In this document: one piece after another, positions 30,932 to 41,090 of the stretch
Numbering within the stretch: the first letter of the stretch is position 1
Layout: each line of letters starts with the position of its first letter
Source: Mycosphaerelloides madeirae
Lineage: Eukaryota; Ascomycota; Dothideomycetes; Mycosphaerellales; Mycosphaerellaceae
DNA length: 64,000 nt
Reading direction: 5' to 3'
Assembly (NCBI GenBank): GCA_002785995.1
Contig: NHNV01000104.1
Coordinates: 1-64,000 of the forward strand
The notes under the pieces: generated by a model
Databases searched by the model: none
What the model was told of the DNA's origin: nothing
Seen by the model: only the letters and a program-made list of their open reading frames with translations
Made by a program: the position numbers and the translations under genes

Positions 30932-33900
30932 ATGCCTGTGCCCACCATCTCCTTCCTCGTTGGCCTGACCGTCCTCGCATACCTCTCCACCTTCGTCGTC
31001 TTCGCCGTTGTCCGCATTGTCACCGGCATCTCCATCCAACGAATCGGCTACACTGGTCTCAGACGCATTGCTTTCTCCCCGCGCCATGGCATCAAGGTTA
31101 ACATTCGAGGCGTGGGCATATCCCCGCATAGACCCACGTTCGCCCTGCCAACATGGTGCAGTCTGGTGATAACGGAATTGGTCGTCTCTATAGACTTACG
31201 AGCCTTGGACGATGCGAGGAGGAGAAAGGACCTCAACGGAAGCGCGAGCGCAAAAGAACGTCCAAAAACACCCGGTGCAAGCGAGGATGAAGAAGGACAT
31301 GGCAAGCTCTGGCGCAGGCTCACCGAGATAAAAGAAAAGATCAAGCGTCTGCATAGACAGATTCGCTGGCTGCAGCGTGTGGACTTCGTTGCGACTGCCA
31401 CGACTCTCGAGATCGTTGGTGTGGGGAGAGTCAGATTGGAACGACTCACCGTCTCCGTGGACACGCGGAAGCAGACCGTAGACCGCAGCAGGCTCTTCCA
31501 ACACCACAAGCATCAACCGGATACACAGTCTCCCGCTGAATGGAAATCGATCCTGAGGAGCGTCCTTTTCACCCCAGAGGGCAGAGACAGCACCGAGATT
31601 CTCGATTACAGCACGCTCAATGTCCATGGAATGCTCCATCGGGAGCGTGAGGGCTTGCGTGATGCCTCGATTGCGTGGAAACTTGGTCGTTTGAACATTC
31701 CCTACGACGATATTGAACATGCCAAACGGTGTGCAGACTTGCTGCGCGGCAAGTACGCCCAGCCTCCGACAATACGACCGCCTGCAGATTTCTCATTCGC
31801 CGACGTCGTCGACGAACTTGAGCGACCTGGTAGCCGCGGCGATAGCCTTGTGCGCACCGTTTCCGACTCTCGGGCGTTCATTGCTTCCATTCTGCGCGGC
31901 ATCCAAGAAGTCCAGTTTGCCATCGGCTTCGTTGGACTGTCGAGGAAGCTTGACCTCAGGGGACTTGCTGACAGGGATGTCTACTTCAATTTCGCCATGA
32001 AGGAGCTTGGTTTGGATGTGCTACGACTGGATCCGAAAAGCCCTGCGCACAGGATGTACTTCTCGCCCAAAGACACTGCCCATCAAGCGCTTTTGACTGG
32101 TATTGCCATCGCGGCGGGTATTGATGACGGCCACGAGCATCCTGAGCGGATGCTGTATGTGCCAATGGTCACTGCAACGATCAAAACAACACTGCCATCG
32201 CGAACAATCAACTACTCTCGAGTCGACGACCCCAGTGATCGCAACACGAATATGTTGTACGCCAATCTTGTCTGCACGTCTCCCTCGGTAGATCTGGATC
32301 CCAAACACTTGCCTCTCGTCCGGGAACTACTGAAGAAGCAGTCGGGAAGCCGTCGGCATTACAACACGTCGAACAGCCACCACTTGATATCACAGCTACT
32401 CCCCAAGGCTCACTTGAAGCTGTCGATCCAGGAACCAGTCGTCAGAATCTCACTCCCGCCCATGGACAAGAACGCTGCCGACGACGACTACGATCTGCTG
32501 ATATCCTCCGTGTCTTCTGTAGCTTTGGAGTGCGAATCTTCACATGCAACGGATGGGCAGAACCACTATAGCCTGAGCTCGTACTATCGGCATTCGAGAC
32601 ATCGCCTCTATTTCCAAACTTCTGCGGGCGACAGGCTTGATCTTCTTCACAGCGACTTCGTCGAAGTCCAAGTTGACGTCAATGCTCTCCCAGACATGGC
32701 TGTGGTTGCCACGGGTCGTGCGCAGACTTTCACTGTCTTCCTGGTCCGGCCGGAGATCAGCGCCGGCGTTCGGCAGATCCTCAAACAATTGCGCAGGAAC
32801 GTCCTCGCTCGGGACGATGGAACTAAACGACCGCAAGCCTCTTTTCTTCGTAAATCACCAGCGTGGTTGCAGAGGCTCAGGTTGGAGGGCTCCGACTTTG
32901 GTCTGGAGCTCGCTGGTGTCGATGAGCAAGTGTCTAAGGATACGCGTGGATTTGGATTGAAACTTGAATCGTGGAACATTGAATATAAAGTAAAGCGCGA
33001 CGAGGCTCGAAACTCAGAGTCACCGCCTCGTCGAAAATCCATCTCGAAATCCCCCACTAGCAAAGAGAAGCAAGCGAAACCTGCGGATCCGACAAAGAAG
33101 AGACATCAGAGCTTTGCTGATGACCGTCGGTTGACGTTGCACCTTCAAAATCTGGAAGGGTTGATACTCGATTCTTTGAAGGAATCTGAGCCCGACTCGT
33201 TTATGTCGATACCACGTTTCGAGCTGGCCTTTTCGACGTCAACAGATGCGCATGGGCCAATCTTCCACATCAACTCCTTTGCCAAGAGTATCCTTCTACA
33301 ATACTCTCTGTACAATCATTTTGCTATTGGTGTCGCGGCCATGGTGATCAAACGCACTTTCGTTGACCGCGGGAGAGAAGAACCTCGACCTTTCTTGAGC
33401 AGGCAAGCGAGTCTGGGGCTTTCGGTGTCTGACCCTACTCTAGAGGAGATAGCGAGCCGCGAGATCACGGCGATCGACTTCAAGGCCGGTCTTGTTCAAG
33501 TCAAGGGCACGATGCCTGCGGAACCTCCGATGATGTTGCAAGTGTTCTCTCTCGAGTGCGGACGACACCGGTGGTCAACACCCTTTATTCGCAGTAGACT
33601 CGCTCGTCTATTCGTCAGAGCGCCAGCAACCAAAACTGCATGGAGCAGGGTGGTGAGCGTCAAAGGTGTCAGGCTTGATCAGCGAGATCTCAAACGAAAG
33701 ATAGGAAAGAACAACATTCACGAAAAGTCCCTCGACGTGGTGGCAGAATCTATTCGCCTATCGATACCGCACTCTCTCGTAGTGCACAGTATCTTCGACA
33801 ACATCACCAACATCATCAAGACCACGAAGCAGTTGCACCATCATTTTACAACCGGGACCAATGAGTATATCTTGACGAAGGAGCCTGAAGGCCCCAAGCA

Positions 33901-36900
33901 TGTACCTCGAATCACCCTGCGCTCTCAGATCTTCATTTTCGATATTGAAGACAGCCAATTCGAGTGGAAACTCAGTGCAATTTACAGATCTGGTCTTTTG
34001 GAACAAAAACAAAGACTTGCCCGTGAAGAGGTTTTCGATTTGAAGGCCAAGAGACTGGCACGAAGCACCGCTCGAGGCAGTTCTCGACTTCGCGCGCAGT
34101 CTGCGCAGCGAGACAACCGCTCGCGTTCCCGAACGAGACAGCAGAACGGAGAGCATCGGCGCAGCCACAGCGCCCATGAAGCGCAACAAGCCAGTCCTCC
34201 ATCAAGCCGACATGGGCGACGAAAAATGCGCTACGATGTGGACGGAAAATGTGGCATCAGTGAGAACTCGGCAGTGAGTCTCGAGCAAGCGAGAGAACGC
34301 TTGCATCGTCTCAACGCGCAGTCCTGGAAGAACCGCATCGATAGAATCAAGACCTACCAAAGTCATGCTATCCGGGATATTCGAAAACTCTTCGGCGTTG
34401 CAGACGATGTCGACGAAGACATCGAACAGAATGAACCAATCCTGGCATGGAGCCAGCGACCGAGTCTTCTAGTCATCGCGATCAGCGACCTGGGAATTAC
34501 TGTGGACAAGCCTAGTTTTCCAATCGACGAGTACTCCAGGTTTCTGAACGATGTAGGCAAAGGGATGCCAAGGGACATGAAATACGGGCTGCTCCTTCCT
34601 ATGAATCTGCACATCACAATGGGTGAAGCCAGGTTTCAGCTCCGAGACTACCCTCTACCGCTTCTACATGTCCCTTCGTTGAGCAGCGGACAATCCCAGA
34701 GGATGCCTGCTTTGTCGCTGAAGACCGACTTCGTGATTGCGGAAGAATTCAGGGACGTCGAATCCCAGCGAACAGTCACGGTGCAGGTGATTCCACCAGA
34801 AAAGATGGCCGATGGCTCCGGAAACGGCTTCTCCATAGACGTGCGCCGCACCATCTCGGCCGTCAAGACATACTCCGACATCAAATTTGAAATCAATACC
34901 AGCAATCCGACAAAAATGACCTGGTCAACATCGTACCAGCCTGCGATACAGGATACTATGCAAGTCCTAGAGAGCTTCACGAAACCTCCTGTCGACACAT
35001 CGGACAGGGTGGGATTCTGGGACAAAATTCGCCTCTCCTTTCATTCACGTGTTAACGTTTCCTGGAAATACGATGGCGATGTCCACTTCATACTGAAAGG
35101 ATCGCGCGACCCATACGTCGTCACTGGGAACGGTGCTGGCTTGGTGATGGTTTGGCGTAACGGCGTGACCTGGAACATTGCCCAGCACAAAGACCCGAGA
35201 CGATTCATGGCCGTAGAGAGTGGCGACTACATTCTGGCTGTTCCCGACCTCAACAACTATGCACGGCGTTCACAGGAGGAAGCATCCAGTGACGATGCGA
35301 GCATATCAACAGGCTCGAGCACCTCGCGTCGAGACGCTATCTTCAAGAAGGTTGTAATGAAACTTTCCGGCAAGGTTACTTGGCTCGCCGGGCTCATGTT
35401 TGAGCGTGAGCTCGAAGACGGAAAGCGAACGTTCGAGTTCAAGCCGCACTACGATGTGGTATTGAGACATCCGGATTTTGCGAAAGGACCACCAGGCCTG
35501 CCGTACGATGCCTATCGCGGCTTTCGTAGTCATCACATCCACATGTCGATTGCAATCGCTGCGCCGCATGATCGAGACTGGTCCGTGTCGAACTTGAAGC
35601 CATCAAACAACTACAATTCGATGCACCTTAGTCCAAGGTTTTTCTCGCACTTCTACAACTGGTGGTCAATGTTCTCGGGTGTCATGTCACTACCTATTCG
35701 ACAAGGGCCGCTCTGGGGCGTCACAGAGAAGAAGAGCAAGAAGTTTGGACGCCACATTGCCACTATCAAATATAACTTACTCCTGTCTCCTCTTTTCGTG
35801 AGCCACGTCTACAAGCACAAAGATGCTGAAGACTACGCTACAAACTCGGTATCTGCCACGGGTTTGAAGATGCGCCTCGACAGCTTTATGCTGGATCTTC
35901 ACCAGCGCAGAGAACATTTCGATCTCAAAGGACGCGAGGGCGCTCGGGCCAAGACGACGAGCGCCATGCGTATCAATCAGGCTCAACTCGATTTCATAGC
36001 CGCTGACTTGCGTGCGCTGTCTGCGAACATTGAAGGGACTAGCGCCGAGGACATCGAGAAAGCCAACGACGACATCCTCGCGTCGCTCCATAGTCAAGTC
36101 CCGCTCGTGGACATGTCCAAGTTCGACATCCCCGATAATGATTTTACATGGATAGATATGGATGACTTTGTGGAGCTCGATTGGATCCTGCCCGCAGAGG
36201 CTGACCCCGAGACGAAGATTTTACCCCTGGGATATGCTCCACGGTTCACATATTTTCGACAGACAGACCACAACGGTACGATTGCAGGCGACCCCTCCAG
36301 GACCAGTCCTTTCGGTGACGAACCAACTCACTACTGTGTCATGTCTGCAAAGAACGACCCTCGCCGAGTTCAGGCGGAGCTGATAGAAAGACGCATTCAT
36401 TTAATCGACGAGAAGATCACTCAAAACGTCCGCGCTGTTGGTCAACACGAACTAAAAATCGTCCAGGAGACATCAGGCGACAAGGCACAGCGTCAGGCTT
36501 TAGAAGAGAAACTCGATACTCTCCGCGGCCACTCTGATCATCTCCGCGGCAAACGCGAGTTCCTGCAGAAGATGTTGAACGATTTGATGCAGCGTTTGGA
36601 CCAGGATGACCCAGCTGCTGTCCCAGACTTGGAGACAAGCGAAAAGTTCTTCGAGGCTCACGAGAAGGCTAATCCTCAGGAGCCCGAATGGACAAACATG
36701 GACACCGCGCCCCTTGCTGACTACACGAGTGACTCCAACAATCGCTTCATTGTGCACAATGCGCAAATCAAGTGGAATAACTCACTGCGGAATATCATCC
36801 TGAGATACATCCATCAGAACAGTCAAAGACGTGGCTTTGTCTACTACATGTCCCGGCGTGCCGTGAAGTTCATTCTAGAGATTCTGGAAGAAAGGGAGAA

Positions 36901-39757
36901 AGAGGAACAGATGTCTGTGCCTACCCGCCAGAAATCACACACGACACAATATAGTGCAACCTCGCCGGACGTTGACGACGAACAGATGGTGCAAGATCGA
37001 ATCGACCAGCTCTTGCGTGATGGTCGAAGCTTTGTCAACGCAGACGAACCCATGGCAGAGCAATGGGATTCTGGAAATGCTGGCGAAGGACCAACCGACG
37101 ACATTGCAATGGAGTTCACGCCTTTGAACACGTATCATTTCCGTCTGATCGCCCCGCAGGTTCAACTGCAGAGTGAAAAGAACCCCAAATCTGCTGTGCT
37201 CGTCACCGCCAAGGGCATGCAACTCAAGGTCGTGCAGATCATGGAAAAGGACAAGGTTGACGACGATGTCAGTGGCCTGGTCCAGCGCCGCTTCAATGCC
37301 GCGGCGGACAGTCTCCAAATGTTCGTCACCAGCTCGAAGACATTCTCCACAGAGTACTTGCATTTCTACTCAGCCAATCGCTACGGCGTCAAAGCAGGAA
37401 CATACTGGCCGCCTTGGGTGCCGATGGAGATCATGTTCGAGTTTCAGACGAATCCTTATGGGTTTAACCGAGTTGTTCACCGAACGTCTGCCAGTCTGCG
37501 ATACGATAAGTTCAATACCCTGCGACTGAAATACAACGACGATGTGACTGGAGGCGACCCGAAGACTGCCGAAAGTGCGGAAGAAGCTGAAAGCCGAATG
37601 GACCATGTGTGGCTCGAATTTCCCCAATTCCGTGCCATCTGTGACTCGACTCAGTACTTCGCCCTGTACATCATCGTCATGGATCTGTTGCTATACAATG
37701 AGCCTCTTGAGAAGACGCGTAGTGAGCGCCTCGAGAAGATCATGTTAGCGTCTGACTTTAGCGACCTCTCTGGCGCTCCCGAGATGGTGCAAATGCTTCA
37801 AGAGCGAATTAGACAACTGGAAGAGATTAAGATGCACTTCCAGGTCAACGAGAAGTATCTCGATAGGCAGGGCTGGAAGGACCGCATCGCAATGGACCAG
37901 GATCTCGCCAGTTGCGAGGATGAGCTGTTCTTTATGATGAAGGCCATCACAACCTCACAGCAACACGCCGAGAACCCTCGAGAGCAGGATGATTCTAACG
38001 GAATGCTACATCTGCATATTGCGTCTAAGGAAATCGCATGGCATCTGATTCGGGAGAAGGGAGAGTCGCTCATCGAGCTGCAGCTCAGGAACGCCACCTT
38101 TGACCGTACAGACAATTACGATGGCTCGAATTACAACAGCATGGAAATTGGTCGTATATACGGCTACAATCTCCTCAGCGACGCACTTTACCCGGAGATC
38201 ATCTCGCCCTTTACTGATGAGAGCAGGGGTGGACGCAGCTTGGGCAATGCTAAGATGCTGCGAGTTCATTGGCTCATGCTCGAAGCGATTGCAGGCATAC
38301 CTGTTGTGGACTACTTCGAGGTTGATCTAGTGCCCCTGCGACTTCAAGTTGAGCGAGAGGTTGCCAAGAAGCTGTTCGAGTACATCTTCCCAGGCGTTGG
38401 GGGCAATGCCTTCGACGGTGGCGGGTTTTCGCCATTCATGGTTAAGAACATGTTGCCCACACAGGAAGAACAGGATGAAGACGAGGCCAGATACGATTCG
38501 CAGCCTGTTTTGGGAGCCGAGATGGCCGAGGCACCCGATGAAGACGAAGCCGTCATGCCCGATGAAAATGGGCCTGGGTCTCTTGAGCACCGATTGAAAC
38601 CAACCTTACATCTGTCCAAGCAGAAGAAGCCGCGGAACGAACAAAAAGGCTTGGGTATCTCCACTGGGAACCACCACGGTCTGCATGGATTTGCCATCTT
38701 CCAACACTCGAACAAGTCGCAACAAGGCGCGGGCAACCGCTCGCTGGCTTCTCGGCAGGCCTTGGCTCAGACAAATCTGTCACCAATGGCACGCTCACCG
38801 AGCGAGCGATCGCTCAACACTATGCGCAGCGGAGCAGGCAGTGGCGAGATCGACAAGCGGTTGTCGATCGTTCGGTCTGAGGGCTCAGAAAACAAGAAGA
38901 AGAAGGAGAAGAACAAGGAAAAGCCGTCGGATGATCTGACCCAGATGATCAATCGCGCTTCGAACTATATGACGTTGTCGTATGTCAAGATACCCAGCAT
39001 GGTGCTCTGCTTGTCGTACAAGGGTCAGGGCAAGCGCAATATCGAGGATGTCCACGATCTTGTATTCAGGATGCCGACGCTGGAGTACAGGAATAAGACG
39101 TGGTCCAATCTGGACTTAGCGCTACAGCTCAGGAAGGATGTTACTCGTGCGCTGATCAGCCATGCGGGCGCGATCGTCGGCAACAAGTTAAGCCATCATC
39201 GACCGAAGAAGCAGGAGCAGTCACGGTTGCGCGAGCTGGTGAACAAGAGCACATTCATGAGTCCCACGCCCAGCCAAGCGGGACTGCTCGATTGGCAGCT
39301 GACGGCGACCAGCTCGGAGACTAACAGTCTTCAAGAGAGCGTGGGCGAAACATCAGGTCGACCATCGAGTGCAAGGCCTCCCAGCAGTGCTCTGGCGCGT
39401 ACCTTGAGTTACTCAACGTCGCCATCGGTCTCAACCACCGATCTCCGAGCGTCGGAGGACTTTCAACGGGACGACTTCAATGGTGTGGCCGAAAGCCAGC
39501 ATCTAGACCCGCATGCCACCCTCAGACCTCTTCCGAGACCGGCGACAAGTCACACAGATGGCTCCGAATCGTCGCGAATGCGAACCACGTCCATCACGCG
39601 ACATCTCTCTGGATTTGGGGAGCGCCTGCGACAGCGCCAGAGCAATCATGCCGGCCAATCTCAAGCAGAGGCTTCGGTGGATGATACCGAAGATAACAAG
39701 CGAAAGAGCAAGCTCTTGCTTGGCCCTCAGAAGCTTCTCGGTCGATTGAGGGATTAG
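30932..39757 (+). CDS. FMP27/Hob/BLTP2-family bridge-like lipid transfer protein
   Basis: One uninterrupted frame of 2941 codons. Residues about 5-27 are a membrane anchor (ISFLVGLTVLAYLSTFVVFAVV). Family landmarks follow in order: the GFWDK block near residue 1360 (VGFWDKIRLSFHSRVNVSWK), and the WPPW motif near 2157 (AGTYWPPWVPMEIMFEFQ). Much of the chain is beta-rich, as expected for repeating beta-groove proteins that form a hydrophobic channel for bulk lipid movement at contacts between the ER and the plasma membrane. Low-complexity basic insertions occur near 690-720 and 1050-1100, and coiled-coil stretches near 1840-1900. The C-terminal 350 residues are disordered and Ser-rich with Lys runs. 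Yeast Fmp27 (Hob1) and animal BLTP2 are the named relatives. Absence of introns over 8.8 kb is notable. Confidence 0.94.
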   Translation: MPVPTISFLVGLTVLAYLSTFVVFAVVRIVTGISIQRIGYTGLRRIAFSPRHGIKVNIRGVGISPHRPTFALPTWCSLVITELVVSIDLRALDDARRRKDLNGSASAKERPKTPGASEDEEGHGKLWRRLTEIKEKIKRLHRQIRWLQRVDFVATATTLEIVGVGRVRLERLTVSVDTRKQTVDRSRLFQHHKHQPDTQSPAEWKSILRSVLFTPEGRDSTEILDYSTLNVHGMLHREREGLRDASIAWKLGRLNIPYDDIEHAKRCADLLRGKYAQPPTIRPPADFSFADVVDELERPGSRGDSLVRTVSDSRAFIASILRGIQEVQFAIGFVGLSRKLDLRGLADRDVYFNFAMKELGLDVLRLDPKSPAHRMYFSPKDTAHQALLTGIAIAAGIDDGHEHPERMLYVPMVTATIKTTLPSRTINYSRVDDPSDRNTNMLYANLVCTSPSVDLDPKHLPLVRELLKKQSGSRRHYNTSNSHHLISQLLPKAHLKLSIQEPVVRISLPPMDKNAADDDYDLLISSVSSVALECESSHATDGQNHYSLSSYYRHSRHRLYFQTSAGDRLDLLHSDFVEVQVDVNALPDMAVVATGRAQTFTVFLVRPEISAGVRQILKQLRRNVLARDDGTKRPQASFLRKSPAWLQRLRLEGSDFGLELAGVDEQVSKDTRGFGLKLESWNIEYKVKRDEARNSESPPRRKSISKSPTSKEKQAKPADPTKKRHQSFADDRRLTLHLQNLEGLILDSLKESEPDSFMSIPRFELAFSTSTDAHGPIFHINSFAKSILLQYSLYNHFAIGVAAMVIKRTFVDRGREEPRPFLSRQASLGLSVSDPTLEEIASREITAIDFKAGLVQVKGTMPAEPPMMLQVFSLECGRHRWSTPFIRSRLARLFVRAPATKTAWSRVVSVKGVRLDQRDLKRKIGKNNIHEKSLDVVAESIRLSIPHSLVVHSIFDNITNIIKTTKQLHHHFTTGTNEYILTKEPEGPKHVPRITLRSQIFIFDIEDSQFEWKLSAIYRSGLLEQKQRLAREEVFDLKAKRLARSTARGSSRLRAQSAQRDNRSRSRTRQQNGEHRRSHSAHEAQQASPPSSRHGRRKMRYDVDGKCGISENSAVSLEQARERLHRLNAQSWKNRIDRIKTYQSHAIRDIRKLFGVADDVDEDIEQNEPILAWSQRPSLLVIAISDLGITVDKPSFPIDEYSRFLNDVGKGMPRDMKYGLLLPMNLHITMGEARFQLRDYPLPLLHVPSLSSGQSQRMPALSLKTDFVIAEEFRDVESQRTVTVQVIPPEKMADGSGNGFSIDVRRTISAVKTYSDIKFEINTSNPTKMTWSTSYQPAIQDTMQVLESFTKPPVDTSDRVGFWDKIRLSFHSRVNVSWKYDGDVHFILKGSRDPYVVTGNGAGLVMVWRNGVTWNIAQHKDPRRFMAVESGDYILAVPDLNNYARRSQEEASSDDASISTGSSTSRRDAIFKKVVMKLSGKVTWLAGLMFERELEDGKRTFEFKPHYDVVLRHPDFAKGPPGLPYDAYRGFRSHHIHMSIAIAAPHDRDWSVSNLKPSNNYNSMHLSPRFFSHFYNWWSMFSGVMSLPIRQGPLWGVTEKKSKKFGRHIATIKYNLLLSPLFVSHVYKHKDAEDYATNSVSATGLKMRLDSFMLDLHQRREHFDLKGREGARAKTTSAMRINQAQLDFIAADLRALSANIEGTSAEDIEKANDDILASLHSQVPLVDMSKFDIPDNDFTWIDMDDFVELDWILPAEADPETKILPLGYAPRFTYFRQTDHNGTIAGDPSRTSPFGDEPTHYCVMSAKNDPRRVQAELIERRIHLIDEKITQNVRAVGQHELKIVQETSGDKAQRQALEEKLDTLRGHSDHLRGKREFLQKMLNDLMQRLDQDDPAAVPDLETSEKFFEAHEKANPQEPEWTNMDTAPLADYTSDSNNRFIVHNAQIKWNNSLRNIILRYIHQNSQRRGFVYYMSRRAVKFILEILEEREKEEQMSVPTRQKSHTTQYSATSPDVDDEQMVQDRIDQLLRDGRSFVNADEPMAEQWDSGNAGEGPTDDIAMEFTPLNTYHFRLIAPQVQLQSEKNPKSAVLVTAKGMQLKVVQIMEKDKVDDDVSGLVQRRFNAAADSLQMFVTSSKTFSTEYLHFYSANRYGVKAGTYWPPWVPMEIMFEFQTNPYGFNRVVHRTSASLRYDKFNTLRLKYNDDVTGGDPKTAESAEEAESRMDHVWLEFPQFRAICDSTQYFALYIIVMDLLLYNEPLEKTRSERLEKIMLASDFSDLSGAPEMVQMLQERIRQLEEIKMHFQVNEKYLDRQGWKDRIAMDQDLASCEDELFFMMKAITTSQQHAENPREQDDSNGMLHLHIASKEIAWHLIREKGESLIELQLRNATFDRTDNYDGSNYNSMEIGRIYGYNLLSDALYPEIISPFTDESRGGRSLGNAKMLRVHWLMLEAIAGIPVVDYFEVDLVPLRLQVEREVAKKLFEYIFPGVGGNAFDGGGFSPFMVKNMLPTQEEQDEDEARYDSQPVLGAEMAEAPDEDEAVMPDENGPGSLEHRLKPTLHLSKQKKPRNEQKGLGISTGNHHGLHGFAIFQHSNKSQQGAGNRSLASRQALAQTNLSPMARSPSERSLNTMRSGAGSGEIDKRLSIVRSEGSENKKKKEKNKEKPSDDLTQMINRASNYMTLSYVKIPSMVLCLSYKGQGKRNIEDVHDLVFRMPTLEYRNKTWSNLDLALQLRKDVTRALISHAGAIVGNKLSHHRPKKQEQSRLRELVNKSTFMSPTPSQAGLLDWQLTATSSETNSLQESVGETSGRPSSARPPSSALARTLSYSTSPSVSTTDLRASEDFQRDDFNGVAESQHLDPHATLRPLPRPATSHTDGSESSRMRTTSITRHLSGFGERLRQRQSNHAGQSQAEASVDDTEDNKRKSKLLLGPQKLLGRLRD

Positions 39758-39980
39758 ATAAGAACACAGCATTTCCTTTCTGTTCTTCTTATGGCATAGC
39801 GCCCTGGGTGGGATGGGCTGCTTTTTGATACCCGGGGTTGGGAGGGAAAGGCAACAGGTTGCGTCTCGCCTGCTGCTTCGGATTCATCTGGGTATCTGGG
39901 AGCCGCATGGATTACGGCCACAACTCTAGAGCTTCCTTTGATGTAAATACGCACAATCTCTTCGTTCATCTCAACATGTT

Positions 39981-40756
39981 TCATGCCTTCTCTTCTTCCA
40001 ATCCATCTCCATCTGCGATGTCTGTAGTGCTAACCGCCGCCTTGATCGGTTTTCCTTGAAACACAACCGTCATAAACCCACCCATCTTCCCATCCCACGC
40101 CTTGATCTCCTTCGCACCATCCACCTCCTCCACCGCCCCCTTAATCCTCGCAATAACATTCTCACACTCCTCCTTGGACGCTTTCCGTCCCCTCTTCTTC
40201 CCCGCCAATACAATATCCACCCTCCTCCCCTCTCCCAAAAACTCCCTCAATCTCCCTAACCTATGCCCCAAATCCCCCTCCGCAATCGCCCAGTTCAACT
40301 CAATCGTCTTCTGTCCCGCTTCCGTGACAACTTTCTGCACGCGCTTCTGCTCTTTTTGGAGGAGCTTGCGCTTTTTATCAGACTCGTAGACTTCTTTTTT
40401 GGAAAGTATTTTGCAGACGGGGATGAAGTGGGGAGAGAAGTTTGGGGGATCGGCTGTTAGCTGGATTAGACGGTGGGTTTTGGTGTTTAGTTGGGAGAGG
40501 GTTGTGGAGGTGAGGACGGGGGGGATGTGTTCGCCTGTTATGGGGTCGTTGAGGCGGTTGGTTTCTGGGGGAAGGAGGTAAATTNNNNGAGGCTGGGGCG
40601 GGTGGTGGTGAAGGGCCGAGAGTGGTGGTTGATGTGGGGGTTTTTTGGTTGTTGGAGGAGGATGCGTTGACAGGTTGGTGATGGGGTGGAGAGGGTCGGG
40701 AGGACGAAGATGCGATAGAGTGCCTGTAGGGGCGTTGTGGTGTGGTTGGCGTGCAT
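39981..40756 (-). CDS. Mitochondrial translation initiation factor IF-3-like, broken by assembly gap
   Basis: Minus-strand gene starting at ATG 40754-40756 (MHANHTTTPLQALYRIF), a plausible mitochondrial presequence with RPFTTTRPSL near its end. An in-frame ATG at 40838-40840 is an alternative. After the 4-N gap at 40585-40588 the frame resumes as IYLLPPETNRLNDPITGEHIPP, then an IF3-N-like helical linker (KKEVYESDKKRKLLQKEQ) and the IF3-C domain (KTIELNWAIAEGDLGHRLGRLREFLGEG, RVDIVLAGKKRGRKAS). As written, the two sides of the gap are in different frames; a true gap of 2, 5, 8... bases would make one continuous protein of about 255-260 residues. IF-3 keeps mitochondrial ribosomal subunits apart and helps start-codon choice. 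Converges on the FMP27-family gene; divergent from the PPR gene. Confidence 0.75.
40585..40588. other. Run of four N: assembly gap or masked bases
   Basis: Four unknown bases lie inside the IF-3-like coding region. Coding continuity on the two sides shows that the number of real bases is not four modulo three. Confidence 0.95.
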
Positions 40757-41012
40757 CGTTGTGTTATGTAGCTGTGCTAGTGGTTGCGTGAGGTGGAGTT
40801 CAAGTGAATGATTGAACTGCGGGCCCTCGGGAGTGAGCACAGACCAGTTTCTAGGCTAAACCTAGCCGGCATCATCGATTTCTTGAACGAGCACATGCTC
40901 CCAACAACATCGACTTCACTACCGCCACCACCCATCACACCTACCCGCTATCAACATCGATCACCCTACGTTCAACTTCCATTCTGATATACCGCCTGGA
41001 CAACTCCTGGTG

Positions 41013-41090
41013 ATGAAAGTCACAGCCCAGCGAGCATTGGCAGCCGCGTGCACACAGCTTCGACACACGGCAGCAGGAGTGGCATGCTAG
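41013..41090 (+). promoter_or_regulatory. Upstream short frame before the PPR gene
   Basis: An ATG at 41013 opens a 25-codon frame (starting MKVTAQRALAAACTQLRHT) ending at TAG 41088-41090. The stop is one base past the ATG of the main frame at 41084-41086, so the two overlap by seven bases in the string ATGCTAG. Such an arrangement could limit main-frame translation or allow reinitiation. Its peptide is Arg/Ala-rich and looks like a mitochondrial presequence, so an alternative is a true first exon; I see no intron that would join it. Confidence 0.5.

Noticed and set aside
41048..41083. GTG start for the PPR gene, adding 12 residues
   Set aside because: The first ATG at 41084 gives a good mitochondrial presequence; a non-ATG start is unnecessary.
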